DNA of 64,000 nucleotides from Muscardinus avellanarius. Its lineage: Eukaryota; Chordata; Mammalia; Rodentia; Gliridae. The notes under the pieces are model-generated. The model did not search any database. It was not told the DNA's origin and saw nothing but the letters and a program-made list of their open reading frames with translations. The stretch's first letter is position 1. Each line of letters starts with the position of its first letter. The position numbers and the translations under genes were made by a program. The stretch is taken from NCBI GenBank assembly GCA_963383645.1, contig OY726565.1, positions 25,770,966-25,834,965 on the forward strand. Direction: 5' to 3'. Positions 1-10,093 of the stretch are shown here, piece after piece.

Positions 1-130
1 TGATTTTTACTTACACTAAAAACAGAAACGGTTTTGTAGAACTCAGCCTGCCACAATAATAAGTGGCTATGAACTAGTAATAAATCAGTTTGTCTTGATA
101 TTTTAGGCAGCCCACACAAAAAATAAAAGA
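1..130. other. unassigned AT-rich intergenic sequence
   Basis: Left edge of the window before the first SINE. No open frame, splice-site pair or recognisable repeat is seen. Confidence 0.4.
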
Positions 131-131
131 C

Positions 132-330
132 AGGCTCCTGGAGTGGTGGCACACGCTTGTAATCCCCGCTCTTAGGAGGCTGAGACAGGAGGATTGCACA
201 GGTCCGAAGCCAGCCTTGCTGGCTTAAGAGACCCTGTTTCCAAATAAAATATAAAATAGGTCTTGGAGTGTAGCCCAGAGGTAGAAGAGTTTCAACCCCA
301 GTACCACCAAAAACATAAAAATTAAAAAAA
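132..330 (+). mobile_element. SINE-B dimeric 7SL/tRNA SINE
   Basis: The head (GGAGTGGTGGCACACGCTTG) resembles 7SL/B1. The SINE-B linker (ctggcttaagagaccctgtt) is followed by the tRNA-like tail (ggtcttggagtgtagccc) and ends in 'cagtaccacc' plus an A-rich tail. Confidence 0.85.
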
Positions 331-776
331 AAGAAAAAATCTTCAAAATTGTATGTGCACATGTATTTCAGTGCTTTGAATTAAAAGAAAATATAGAGAT
401 GAGTCATTAATTTGCTGATCTTAACATTTTTTGACATCTACCAATGAGCTTCATTTAATGAGCTTCATGTAAAGCTCTGTAGGGAACCAGTATATCTCCA
501 GTCGTACCACTAGATGGCATAGACTTAACAATTCAGTCATAGACTTGGAGATTCAGTCTTGGCCTCAAAGTAGTCTAAATAAAATATAAAACACAAACTT
601 TTCATAGCCATGGTGGATATTGAAAAGTAAAGTTTATAATACCTTGGAAATAGAAAAATAAATAAGGAATATTTTATACTAGATTTAATTTTCTCATGTG
701 AAAATTTTGTATACTAGAATTTTTTAATTTAGCAAATAGGAAATGAAATTAATGGTGAATGACAAAATATTTCCCT
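331..776. other. unassigned AT-rich spacer
   Basis: Low-GC sequence between two SINEs. No recognised repeat, gene or RNA is seen. Confidence 0.4.
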
Positions 777-789
777 GAAATTTATATAT

Positions 790-1001
790 ATTTGCCAGGC
801 ATGGTGGTGCACTCTTGTAATCCCAGCATTCGGGAGGCTTAGACCAGAGGATTGTGGTTCACGAACACCGTCAGCTACTTAAGGAGGCCCTCCGCAACTT
901 AGTGAGACCCTGCTTCAAAATAAAGAATAAAAATAGGGCAGGGGGTGTAACTCAGAGGTTGAATGCCCCTGGGTTCCATCCCCAGACCCACACAAAAAAA
1001 G
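790..1001 (+). mobile_element. SINE-A dimeric SINE with target-site duplication
   Basis: Full head with 'cattcgggagg', linker and GGGCAGGGGGTGTAACTCAG tail. The 13 bp direct repeat GAAATTTATATAT flanks it at 777-789 and 1002-1014, so this is an L1-type retroposition. Confidence 0.9.
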
Positions 1002-1098
1002 GAAATTTATATATTCAATATAATAAATATTACAACAGAATAGCAATAGGGGAATTAAAACCCATGACCCTACTACTTTGAAATAAACACAAATATGT

Positions 1099-1100
<2 letters not shown>

Positions 1101-1142
<42 letters not shown>

Positions 1143-1146
1143 ACAC
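1101..1146. repeat. (CA)n microsatellite
   Basis: An almost pure CA dinucleotide run of about 46 bp. Apparent reading frames of Cys/Val or His/Thr through it are artefacts of the repeat. Confidence 0.95.
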
Positions 1147-1352
1147 GAGCAATTATTAGGAACATTTACTTATAGATTAAATAATTAGTTGAAATTAAAT
1201 TTAAACTATCTGGTGAACTCTTAAGCAATTAAAATTCTTTTAAATTTAGCCCCTTGTCTATAAATATCGGTGCTAAATTTCACTCCAAACACTTTAATAG
1301 CTTTATTGAAATAAATGTATGTACCATACAAGTCAACATTAAAAATACACAA

Positions 1353-1527
1353 GTCAGCTGTGAGTGGTGGCACACAACTATAATCTCAGTACTCAGGAGG
1401 TTGAGACAGGAAGATTGCAGGTTTCGGGCCAACATGGGCAACTTAGCGAGACCCTGTTTCAAAATAAAAAGTAGTAGGGTACCACTGGGTTCAATCCCGA
1501 GTATCATAATCACACACAAAAAAGTGT
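1353..1527 (+). mobile_element. SINE-C-like dimeric SINE in old L1
   Basis: The diverged head (gtgagtggtggcacac), linker 'gagaccctgtttcaaaataa' and a short degraded tRNA tail ending 'tcaatcccgagtatcat' lie within the older antisense L1. Confidence 0.75.
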
Positions 1528-1714
1528 ACAATTCCATATTTTCTAATATAGACAGTTGTTAAATCATCACCACAATCTAATTATCTTAGAAAAGAAACCT
1601 ATATCCACTGTCTTTCAGTACCCAATCCTCTACCATTTATCTACTTTGTGTATCTATAAATTTTCCATCCTAGATATTTCTTGGTTGTTTTTGTTAGGGT
1701 TTTTTGTTTTGGGG

Positions 1715-1925
1715 TTTTTTGTGGGGGGTGGGTATGGTACTGGGGATTGAATCCAGCATATTCTACCTCCAAGCTACACTTCCAGTGCTATTTTATTTTT
1801 TATTTTGAAACAGGGTGTCACTAAGTTGCAGGGGTCCTCGCTAAATATCTGAGGCTAGTTGCAAACATGCAATCCTCCTGTCTCAGCCTCCCATGTACTG
1901 GAATGACAGGGATGCATTACTATGT
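1715..1925 (-). mobile_element. SINE-C-like dimeric SINE, antisense
   Basis: The reversed tRNA tail (ggtactggggattgaatcc) is followed by the reversed linker (ttttgaaacagggtgtcact) and the reversed 7SL head (cctgtctcagcctccc). It lies inside the old antisense L1. Confidence 0.8.
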
Positions 1926-2397
1926 CTATATAAAATGAATCTATACAATATATGAACTTTGGGGACTGGTTTATTCACTTACCATGTTTTCAAGGTTCAC
2001 CCATGCTGTAGCATATGTCAGAACCTTGTTCCTTTTTATGACTAAAAATATCCCATTGTATGCATATGCCACATTTTTTTATCCATTCATTAGTTGATGG
2101 ATATTTGGGTTGTTTCCTCCCATTTTGCTATTGTGGATAATGCTATCATGAACACTGGCATACAAGTATCTGTTTGAGTTTCTGTTTTCAAGTTTGGGAA
2201 TATATACCTAAGAATAGAACTGCTGGATCATGGGTAACTCTATGTTTAACTTTTTAAGGAACTACCAAATGGTTTTATTTTTTGACAGCAGATTCACAAC
2301 TTTACATTTCCACCAATCATATACAAATGTTCCAATTTCTCCCTGCCAACACTTGCTGTTTGTTTTTTATAGCCATCCTAGATCTTGTGAAGTGGCA

Positions 2398-2929
2398 CAG
2401 TCATGCACCATATTACAACATTTTGGTCAACAACAGACAGCATATATGTTAGTGGTCCTATATAATTATAATGGAAGCTGAAAAATTTCTGTCCTATAGA
2501 AAGGCCTCAGCCACTGTAACATCATATTGCAATGCATGACTCATATGTTTGTGGTAATGTTGGTGCAAACAAACCTACTGCACTCTGAATCATATAAAGG
2601 TATAGTACATATAATTATGTATAGGACATGGTATTTGATAATAAGCACCTAGGTTACTGACTTATGCATTTACTATACTATACTTTTATCTTTATTATTT
2701 ATCATTATTTTAGAGTATACGTCTACTGTTTAGTTTAGTATACAATAATATGCTGCATGATGTTGCAGCAGTCTCAAACATCTCTTTACTGCATGTCTTG
2801 ATTCTATCAAAAGGCCATGTTGAATAATTGACCTCTTGATGTTTTTGATAAGCACACTCTATTATGTTTGCACAATGAAAATGATTCATTTCTCCCAACA
2901 TATGCATGTTGTTAAGTGATGCATGACTG
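2398..2929 (-). mobile_element. internally deleted DNA transposon with inverted termini
   Basis: It begins CAGTCATGCA and ends TGCATGACTG, a perfect 10 bp terminal inverted repeat. Internal text such as 'attataatggaagctgaaaaattt' and 'tactatactatactttt' recalls an old mammalian DNA transposon family whose ends read CAGTCATGCRTCG. I cannot name the family with confidence. It interrupts the old antisense L1: the phrase 'ttgtgaagtgg' stops at the left end and 'tttcattgtgcttttggttt' resumes at the right end, as expected for a cut L1 consensus. No transposase frame remains. Confidence 0.7.
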
Positions 2930-3089
2930 TTTCATTGTGCTTTTGGTTTGCATTTCCCTAATGCCCAATAATGCTAAACATGTTTTCATGCATTTGTTGG
3001 CCATTTCTATGCTTTCTATGAAGAAATGTCTATTTGAATTCTTTGCTCACTTGCAACTGGGTTGTTTTTATTATTGAGTTCAATGAGGT

Positions 3090-3294
3090 GTTTGTTTGTT
3101 TGTTTGTTTGTTTGTTTGGTGGTACTGGGGTTCCTGGAAACCCTTCTACCTCCTAGCTACACTCCCAGACCTATTTTATATTTTATTTGGAAACAGGGTC
3201 TCTTAAGCCAGCGCAGCTGACTTTGAACCTGCGCGATCCTCCTGTCTCTGCCTCCCAAGCGTGGGGATTACAATCGTGCGCCACCACGCCCGGC
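3090..3294 (-). mobile_element. SINE-B, antisense, with (TTTG)n tail
   Basis: A (GTTT)n run (reversed tail) is followed by 'ggtggtactggggttcctgg', the reversed linker and the reversed head ending 'gccaccacgcccggct'. Short direct repeats (caatgag/taatgag) flank it. Confidence 0.9.
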
Positions 3295-3535
3295 TTAATG
3301 AGTTATTTTCATATTTTTATATTATCAGATATATGATTTGCAAGTACGTTTCCTATTCTGTGGGCTATCTACTTCTTATGGCACTCTTTATGGCACAAAA
3401 GTTTTTTATTTTATGTAGTTTATTTGCCATCCTGTCTTTTGTCACTTTTACTTCTGGTGCCATATTTAGAAACTATTGTCTAATCGAAAGTCACAAAGAT
3501 TTACTTCTAACTTTTCTTCTAAGAGTGTTATAGGT

Positions 3536-3870
3536 TGCACCCTTGCATTAAGTTGAAATGGTAGGACATAAAGTCTGAGAGACAAGCTGAGGTTGGATCG
3601 TGCAGACTTTTTTCCACCATGATAAGGAGTTGGGAATTAGTCTAATTGCTATAGATAAAAATTAGAGAATTCCAACTGAAGAAATATCATGGCCAGTAGG
3701 TATAATGATATATTTTAGAGATAGAACCAGGGGAGCTGGTTATGCAGGTGCCAAAACAAGAATTAAGGCCAAGAAATCAGGTACTTAAATTGTAAAATAG
3801 AATTCATACATCTATTTTTGTAAAACATAAGAAAAACTGAAAATTTCCTAATAGGTTTGAGTCATGGTTA
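3536..3870. other. unassigned spacer
   Basis: Between the old L1 and an LTR-like relic. No gene, splice signature or recognised repeat is visible. Confidence 0.35.
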
Positions 3871-4290
3871 GATGTAGAATGTCCCTGAAGGGCTCGTGTA
3901 TTAACGTTCAGAGCTGATGGAATTACATTATGAGTGCTGTAACTCATCAGTAGACAAATCCATTGCGATGGATTTTCTGGGTGAAAATCTAGGCCAGTGG
4001 GGTGTGGCTACAGAAGGCAGGCCCCGTGGGCTGTGGCCTTAGGGACTGTGCTTTTGTCCTTGACAGCCCTTGTTTGTTTACTCTCTTTCTTCCAACCTCC
4101 ATGATTTGAGAGCACAGCCCTGTGCTCTGCGTCTCTGCTTCCCACAACCAGGCCTGAGCTCTGAGATCCAGCTTCATGTAAACAGACCCTGACTCTCCAA
4201 AAGGCTGTAAGCAAATAAATCTTCCTTCCTCTACTTTGTGTGGTCAGTCATTTTAGATTATAGCAGTGAGAATGCTGGATGAGGCAGCTT
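3870..4290 (+). mobile_element. MaLR-like solo LTR relic
   Basis: The order of landmarks fits a mammalian MaLR (ORR1/MLT-type) LTR: 'ctgaagggctcgtgtatta', 'tgatggaattacattatgag', a stretch of short C/T-rich text, then 'gcaaataaatcttccttcct' (AATAAA-type signal) and 'gtcattttagattatagcag'. It has no internal viral genes and is heavily diverged; edges are approximate. Confidence 0.5.
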
Positions 4291-5211
4291 GAAATTCAAT
4301 TAAAAGGAAAACTCTGTTTTGCCTCTTCCTCCTCCCTTGACCCCATAGAGAGTTTGCCATTGTAGCACCAGTTTGTGTATTCCAGCCATTTTACTCACAC
4401 AATGTCCTGCTGGTAATGATGCATAGTTTATTGTACCAATGTGCTATGCATAGAAGAAAAGAGTTAAAACTGTTTTGCCATATTCATCAAAGAGCTTTTC
4501 ATTAAACAGTTATGTGTTCCTAGTGGCAGATGTGTCTAGAGATAGCTACTCCATTCACAACCTCTATCTCTGAAAACCACCTTACCTGTAAACTCATCCA
4601 AGATAACAGCCCAGATGCCATGTTTGTACCATGCAATGGCATTCTCTACCTCCAAGACACATGTCATGTGATTGGACCAGAATTTTTCATGCTGGCTAAT
4701 TGATTGGCTGGCTAACGGAGTAAGAGCGCAAAGGGTCCATCTGTGTTAAATTCCAGAAATGACAGGTCATGCAGAAAGAGCTTGCATATCTATCACAGTA
4801 AGACAAACCCAAGTATATGCTGTGGTTATATGTGGTTATAGAAAGCAGAAACTCTAGCAGGTGAAGAGCAAAGACCAAGCCAGAATAAGGCAGAAGGAGG
4901 TGGCAAGCAAAAAAAAAAAAAAAAAAAAGAATAAAGCAAACAAACTCAGAATTAAACAGCCAATGGTTTAAAGTTTCTGGATTATATAATATCTTACTCC
5001 ATTTAAAACAATGTCATTTGCAAGTACTTGACTTTTACTTAATAAACAATTCTTTTATAAGATTTGACTATCATGTGGCCTCTGATGGATATTGCTGACA
5101 TCTGATCTATATTTTCAATTTCAATGAAACTGTACTTTCTGTACAGCTTTCAAGATAGCTTGAGACTTTCAAGGTCATAAAGCTCTTGTGATTCTAGGAA
5201 AAGAAATAAAG
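4291..5211. other. unassigned spacer with a 21-bp A run
   Basis: Mostly unique-looking sequence. The A run at 4909-4928 could be a degraded retroposon tail, but no body was recognised upstream. Confidence 0.35.
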
Positions 5212-5360
5212 TTAAAAATTATAACTCCTGTTTCTAAAACTCTCTAATAGGTATTCTATGCCACTTAAAACTCCAATGATGACCACCAAACTGACAATGG
5301 AAATTCCAAGAGAGGGCACTTTTTTGGCCAGTTTTGTCTGATTCATCAGTAATTTCCTAG
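5212..5360 (-). CDS. possible terminal exon with a membrane segment (unidentified)
   Basis: On the minus strand a plausible splice acceptor (ttttaatcttag, AG at 5362-5361) opens a frame of 2 nt plus 48 sense codons and a TAA stop at 5214-5212. The peptide begins RKLLMNQTKLAKKVPSL and continues into a hydrophobic stretch, GISIVSLVVIIGVLSGIEYL, which looks like a single transmembrane helix, then a short basic and aromatic tail (SFRNRSYNF). This would suit the C-terminus of a tail-anchored or single-pass protein. I do not recognise the gene. A SINE was inserted 25 bp upstream, in what would be the intron. No partner exon was found, and a chance frame or an old pseudogene remains possible. Confidence 0.3.
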
Positions 5361-5384
5361 CTAAGATTAAAATGTATTTGGTGA

Positions 5385-5603
5385 GCCGGGCGTGGTGGCG
5401 CACGCTTGTAATCCCAGCATTCGGGAGGCTGAGACCAAAGGATCGCGTTCGCGGACAGCCTCAGCTACTTAGTGAGGCCCTATGCCACTCAGTGAGACCT
5501 GGTTTCAAAATAAAGAATAAAAATAGGGCAGGGGGTGTAACTCAGAGGTCTAATCCCCCTGGGTTCCACCCCCAGACCCACACGAAAAAAATAAAATAAA
5601 AAA
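5385..5603 (+). mobile_element. young SINE-A with 17 bp target-site duplication
   Basis: Intact head GCCGGGCGTGGTGGCGCACG, linker, tail 'gggcagggggtgtaactcag' and A-rich end. The direct repeat TAAAATGTATTTGGTGA is perfect at 5368-5384 and 5604-5620, so the insertion is recent. Confidence 0.95.
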
Positions 5604-5620
5604 TAAAATGTATTTGGTGA

Positions 5621-6089
5621 TAAGATGAAGTATGTCAGAGTTATAAGTATGTTATCACATTGTGTTATATTGTGGTGTCAAAATAAAGAGAAAATGTGAG
5701 GGCTATTGCTAGAAATGTGTGTGAACCTGATAGGAAAAGGGAATATGGAATATGACAAAGTCCACAGGTAAATTTAATCAAGTGCCGCAAAACTCAGCTA
5801 GAGATATTCTGAGCACCAAAGGATCCACAATAGGACATTATGATATATGTTGCTGTATATTCACACATATTATATATTATGTAACTATATCCTATACATA
5901 TGTGTATATGAAGGCATGAAGAAAGGACTGGGAGAAGACTTCTAATAACTGTGATTACCTCTGGAAAAGCCACTAGGGGATGTAAGTGGTCAGAGGGAAC
6001 TTCGGCTTTATTTATAATGTCTGGATTTTTCTTTTTTTGTTGTTATTTTTTATAGCAAGAATATGTTCATGGTTTACTCATAGAATTGC
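5621..6089. other. unassigned AT-rich spacer
   Basis: No recognised gene or repeat. It contains AT-rich text with short palindromic 'atatgt/acatat' runs near 5850-5910. Confidence 0.35.
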
Positions 6090-6177
6090 TATGGTTCAAA
6101 TGTGTCCTCCAAATTTTATGTGTTGGAAGCTTCATCCCTAAAGTCATATGCTAATGATATATGTATCATTATATATG

Positions 6178-6178
<1 letters not shown>

Positions 6179-6226
<48 letters not shown>
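6179..6226. repeat. (TA)n microsatellite
   Basis: About 48 bp of alternating TA directly beside the antisense SINE, probably grown from its tail. Confidence 0.95.
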
Positions 6227-6230
<4 letters not shown>

Positions 6231-6432
6231 GGGGGTTCCTGGGGATAGAACCCAGGGGCCTTCTACCTCTGAGCTCCACCTCCAGGCCTATTTTATATTT
6301 TATTTGGAAATAGGGTCTCACTAAGGTGCTGAGAGCCTCACTAAGCTGCTGAGGCTGGCTTCAAACTTGAGATCCTCCTGTCTCAGCCTCCCAAGTACTG
6401 GGATTACAAGCGTGGGCCACCACATCTGGCAT
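6227..6432 (-). mobile_element. SINE, antisense, inserted in LTR
   Basis: The reversed tail (gggggttcctggggatagaa), linker 'ggaaatagggtctcactaag' and reversed head (cctcccaagtactgggatta) are all present. Nearly identical LTR words flank it (gctaatgatat and gctaacgatat), suggesting an 11 bp target duplication. Confidence 0.85.
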
Positions 6433-6712
6433 GCTAACGATATTTAAGAGGTGATTGGGAGGTGAATGGGATTCCTCCATTCATCGTTAATGGGTCATCT
6501 TGGGAGTTGTTTTGTTATTAAAGCCAGTTCTCTCCAGCTTGTCTCACCATGTGATGCCTTCTTCCATGTTATGATGCAGTGGAAGACCCTCACCAGAAGC
6601 CAGCACCTGCTCTTGGACTTGGAAGCCTCCAGAACCATAAGCTAAAAAAAAACTTCTAATCTTATAAATTACTCAATCTGTGGAACTCAGCAAAAGAAAT
6701 CAAACTCTGACA

Positions 6713-7351
6713 GTAACTAAACATGCTTTTAATTACTTGACAAAAATATAAAGAAAGACTTGGAAATGAAAAAGAGGGGGGAACTACATAAAGTTAAAAT
6801 AGTGTAGGGGTGAGATGTTTTTCCAGGGGTGTGAAAATTTTTCCAATTTTCCAGCCTGTGAATCTGTGAAATCATGGCTTAAGATTTACAAATTCATGCT
6901 ATCAAACTCTAACACAAAATTTTTGCAAATCCCTACCATAGGCTGTTTCACTGAAATGAGAAGGGATAAGAAATATCTAAATGCTGCTAAACTGGTAAAT
7001 CCTGTTAATTAGAGATTTAATTAGAGAATGCTACGTTCTCAACAAAAGATGAAATGCTCTAAGCTCTTTCTCATCTGACCTTGATAAAAATCTGAAAAGA
7101 TGTTCCTGTCAGAAAGTTGGTAAGAGATTAGTTGAAACAGCAGTACTTACAAGGAACTCTTCCTTCAGACCCTTAGAGTCTGAGGAATTAGCCATAGATG
7201 AACAGGAAACAACAAATGACAGGTGGTCTGGTCTAAGAATTGCTGTTAGAGCACAAACCGAAAAATCTAACTTGTCATTTCTTAATTACTCCCATTCAAA
7301 CCATTCTAAGTTATCCATCACATAAGCGAAATTTCTAACATAAAACCAAAA
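6713..7351. other. unassigned spacer
   Basis: No recognisable repeat or coding signal. Scattered short frames lack splice or start context. Confidence 0.35.
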
Positions 7352-7405
7352 ATCTCCTCCTCCTCCTCCTCCTCCTTCCTCCTCCTCCTCCTCCTCCTCC
7401 TCCTT
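7352..7405. repeat. (TCC)n polypyrimidine run
   Basis: A TCC trinucleotide array next to the 3' end of an antisense SINE. It is the reverse of a (GGA)n expansion of the SINE tail. Confidence 0.9.
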
Positions 7406-7429
7406 TTTCCTCTTCATCTTCTTCTTCTT

Positions 7430-7600
7430 AGTACTAAAGATTAAATCCAGCAGTGTTCTACCTCTGAGCTATACTCCCAGCCCTATTTTATTTTTGAAAC
7501 AGGTTCTCACTAAGTTGCTGAGGCTGGTCTCAAACCTTCCATCCTCCAGTCTCAGCCTCCCAAGTACTGGAATTATAGGCATGTGCCACCATGCCCAGCA
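7430..7600 (-). mobile_element. SINE-C, antisense
   Basis: Reversed tRNA tail 'gagctatactcccagcccta', linker 'tttgaaacaggttctcacta' and reversed head ending 'gtgccaccatgcccagca'. It sits directly against the 3' end of the GAPDH pseudogene, so it inserted at or near that pseudogene's end. Confidence 0.85.
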
Positions 7601-8212
7601 TCTCTAATGTTCCTGATGGAGCTGGTGGTCCAGTAGCTCTTGCTCCTTGGAGGCCACAAAGACAAAGTCATTGTCATATTAGGAAATAAGTCTGACAAAC
7701 TGTTGTTGTGGGTGATGCTAGCCCCAGCATCAAAGATTTCCATCTTTGGTGGAAAGTGATGTTACTCCCACAGTGAGTGAGTGTTCCTGCTAAGTCACAG
7801 GAGACAATTTGGTCCTCAGTGTAGTTCAAGATGTCCTTCAGGGGCCCCTGCAATGCTTGCTTTGCCAACTCTTACGCATCATCTTTGCAGCTTTGTCCAG
7901 GTGGCAGGTCAGATCCCTGGCCAACACACTGGGGGTGTGCTTAGGAGGCCCTGCCTGTGAGCTTCCGTTCAGCCCAGAGCCTTCTACTGATGCCAAGCCT
8001 GCCGCTCAGCGTTGACCGTGACACCAGGTGGAATTGTACTGGAACATGCAGGACATGCAGTCGTGGTCAATGAAGGGATTACTGATGGTGGCAAATCCAA
8101 TTTTCCAGATTTAAAAGCATCGCTAAGGACTAGGCACCCAGTATGACCAAATGCATTGGCTCTGAACTTCACCTCAGGATGTGGCTGGCACTGTGCAAGA
8201 TGTGGCTGTCAA
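7601..8212 (-). pseudogene. GAPDH (pseudogene): GAPDH processed pseudogene with internal deletion
   Basis: Read on the minus strand this is a retroposed copy of glyceraldehyde-3-phosphate dehydrogenase mRNA. The 5' part (about 8212-8000) has the leader-like 'ttgcacagtgccagcc' and then recognisable N-terminal wording: a degenerate VNGFGRIGRLV region, 'FKSGKLD' and 'tacaattccacc'. The 3' part (about 7985-7605) has the ELNGKL...DLTC region, KQALQGPLKDILNYTEDQIVSCD, a degraded 'gatgctggggctagcat', and the 'gcctccaaggagcaagagct' stop region with 3' UTR wording. About 150 central codons, including the catalytic CTTNC segment, are missing. Frameshifts interrupt the rest. There are no introns, so it is a dead retrocopy of the ubiquitous glycolytic gene. 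Confidence 0.9.
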
Positions 8213-8275
8213 ATGAAGATTGGTAGAGAGCCAGAGCCAAATTTGAGATATCACTTTGGAATTAAACAGGTCATT

Positions 8276-8279
<4 letters not shown>

Positions 8280-8308
<29 letters not shown>
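8280..8308. repeat. (CA)n microsatellite
   Basis: A short CA run between the GAPDH pseudogene and an unassigned segment. Confidence 0.9.
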
Positions 8309-8370
8309 ATGTTAGAAACATCTTCAGAATATTTAGGAGAAAGAATGTAAAGAGAAATTTTCCTTAGAAT

Positions 8371-8660
8371 TCATTTCTTTGTGAGGAGAAAAGGCACAGA
8401 TAAATAATTAAAGATATCAATTTTAAAAGCACTCTTTTTCAGCGTGCTGTGCTTCTGTGTACATTGCTGAATCACTGTTAATAGGCTGTATAGATTTTCC
8501 ATTAATCCTTCAGACTTGCACACATCTATCTGTTCTTTCAGTCCATGCCCCCTGGGTCCAATAACATCCATTTGCTCAATGGCCATAGACAACCTGGGGG
8601 TGATTTTGCAGCCCCAAGGCAAGTGGTGCTGAGTGGACTGTGTGAGAACTGAACCCATGA
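8371..8660 (-). other. unassigned segment with a 95-codon frame
   Basis: The minus strand stays open for 95 codons. The upstream edge (gaggccaaggtcatgggttc) looks tRNA-SINE-like rather than coding. I see no domain, splice pair or family match, so I treat it as a possible old SINE or unique relic, not a gene. Confidence 0.25.
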
Positions 8661-8873
8661 CCTTGGCCTCTGCTAAGTCAAAAGACTATAATCAATCAAT
8701 GACTGCTTTAATAAAAGCAATTTTCAAGAATAACAATGAGATAGTACTTCAGAAAAATAGATCTAATGTATATTATTTAAAAACTTAAGCAGCAAATAAC
8801 AGAGTATTAAATAAATGTCTGGTTGAAATCATGTCTAAAATGCTTTCTTCTGGCTTTTAATTTTTTTCCACCA

Positions 8874-9108
8874 GACCTGGTGGTGTACACCTGTAATCCC
8901 AGTACTTAGGAGGCTGAGACAGGAGGGTCACAGGTTTGACACCAACCTTTGCAATTTAGCAAGACTCTTAGTAACTCAATGAAACCCTATTTCAAAATAA
9001 AAAATAAAAAGGACTGAGAATGTAGCTCAGAGGTAGAATTCATCTGGGTTCAATTCCCAGTACCACAAAAATAAATAACATAAACAAATAAATAAATAAA
9101 TAAATAGG
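8874..9108 (+). mobile_element. SINE-C with (AAAT)n tail
   Basis: Head 'cctggtggtgtacacctgta', linker, tRNA-like tail 'gaatgtagctcagaggtaga' and a tail that has become an AAAT repeat. Confidence 0.9.
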
Positions 9109-9654
9109 CATGTTTCTAAAATAATTTCTGTTAATATTTTCAAACCTCAGGTAGCTTTTATAAAATAATTTTAAGTACTTTAAACCTGAAGTTTTGTTTG
9201 TGTGTATTTTTAAAGTCTATATACTTTCAAAAAGTTATACAAAATCAGTATGTTTAAGATTCTGTGAGTTAAGAGTTTACTGCTATGGGAACTATACTGA
9301 GCTATTAATCAAAGAGAATTGTGTAAGCTAGGGAAGAAAAAAGTTGGTAACTAATGAACTGATGAGCTTATTCACCAGCTTCTGTATCTGCTGATATCAA
9401 AAAGTTAAATTAAATCAATAAGTGTTCAGTGCAGACCACCAGCAATATTTAGCTGCATAAACAATGGTTTTCTCTCTCAGTAGATCTCAGGCAAATTAAG
9501 GAGCCAGATAAACCAGAAGTGAAGAGCTTCAGTAGTTAATTTTATGGGCTAAATGGCCAAATGGCCAGGCTGCAGTATTAAGTCAAACATTAGTCTTGAA
9601 GTTTCTGTGAAAAAGTGTTTGGTTGGTGGGTTGGTTGGGTTTAGATTTAATCTT
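9109..9654. other. unassigned spacer
   Basis: No recognised element or gene. A duplicated phrase 'aaatggcc' at 9551-9566 and a GGTTGGT run at 9622-9638 are the only local oddities. Confidence 0.35.
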
Positions 9655-10093
9655 TGTTTTTATCCAGGACTGAGGATTGAATCCAGGGGCATTCTACCTC
9701 CAAACGTATCTCCAGCCGTCCCCTTTTTAAATCCTCTGTTTTAAAACAGGGTTTCAGCCGGGCGTGGTGGCGCACACTTGTAATCCCCGCGCTTGGGAGG
9801 CAGAAACAGGAGGATCGCGCAGGTTCAAAGCCAGCCAAGCGCGCTGGCTTAGGAGACCCTGTTTCCAAATAAAAATGTAAAAATAGGTCTGGGAGTGTAG
9901 CCCGGAGGTAGAAGGGCTTCTAGGAACCCCAGTACCACCAAAAATAATAATAATAATAATAATAAAATAAAACAGGGTTTCACTAAGTTGCAGAGGACCT
10001 CACTAAGTAGCTGGGCTGGCAGAGAACCTGTGATTCACCTTTCTCATCCTCTCAAGTTCTGGGATTACAAATGTGTGCCACCATGCCAGGCTT
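9655..10093 (-). mobile_element. SINE-C, antisense, split by a younger SINE-B
   Basis: The reversed tRNA tail lies at 9655-9741 (gactgaggattgaatccagg) and the reversed linker and head at 9983-10093 (ending 'gtgccaccatgccaggct'). The interruption is the plus-strand SINE-B at 9757-9967, in the linker. Confidence 0.9.
9757..9967 (+). mobile_element. young SINE-B nested in a SINE
   Basis: Intact 'gccgggcgtggtggcgcaca' head through 'aaccccagtaccaccaaaaa' and an (AAT)n tail. The host linker sequence TAAAACAGGGTTTCA is duplicated perfectly at 9742-9756 and 9968-9982 (15 bp). Confidence 0.95.

Larger units (their letters stand above)
1290..3535 (-). mobile_element. old L1 (3' half, antisense), interrupted
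   Basis: Plus-strand wording matches the antisense of an old mammalian L1 3' part: a tract like 'tttattgaaataaatgtatg...gtgtacaatt' near 1300-1560, then 'ccattcattagttgatgga', 'gaacactggcatacaagtat', 'gaactgctggatcatgggta', and after 2930 'gcatttccctaatg'. It is interrupted by SINEs (1353-1527, 1715-1925, 3090-3294) and a DNA transposon (2398-2929). Many stops and indels show it is dead and old. Confidence 0.8.
6090..6712 (+). mobile_element. MST/MLT1-type MaLR LTR, split by a SINE
   Basis: It starts 'tgctatggttcaaatgtgtc' and continues with 'tgttggaagcttcatcccta'. After the SINE it has 'caccatgtgatgccttcttc', 'ccagcacctgctcttggac', 'agcctccagaaccataagc' and 'cttataaattactcaatctg'. This order is the MST/THE1/MLT1 LTR pattern. 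It is a solo LTR; a SINE (about 6227-6432) and a (TA)n run interrupt it. Confidence 0.8.

Noticed and set aside
5385..5603. SINE tRNA-like tail as a functional tRNA gene
   Set aside because: A and B boxes are recognisable but the acceptor stem and full cloverleaf are absent, and the segment is embedded in a dimeric SINE.
8371..8658. 95-codon minus-strand frame as a gene
   Set aside because: One edge resembles a tRNA-type SINE, there is no family match and no partner exon. It is kept only as an unassigned segment.
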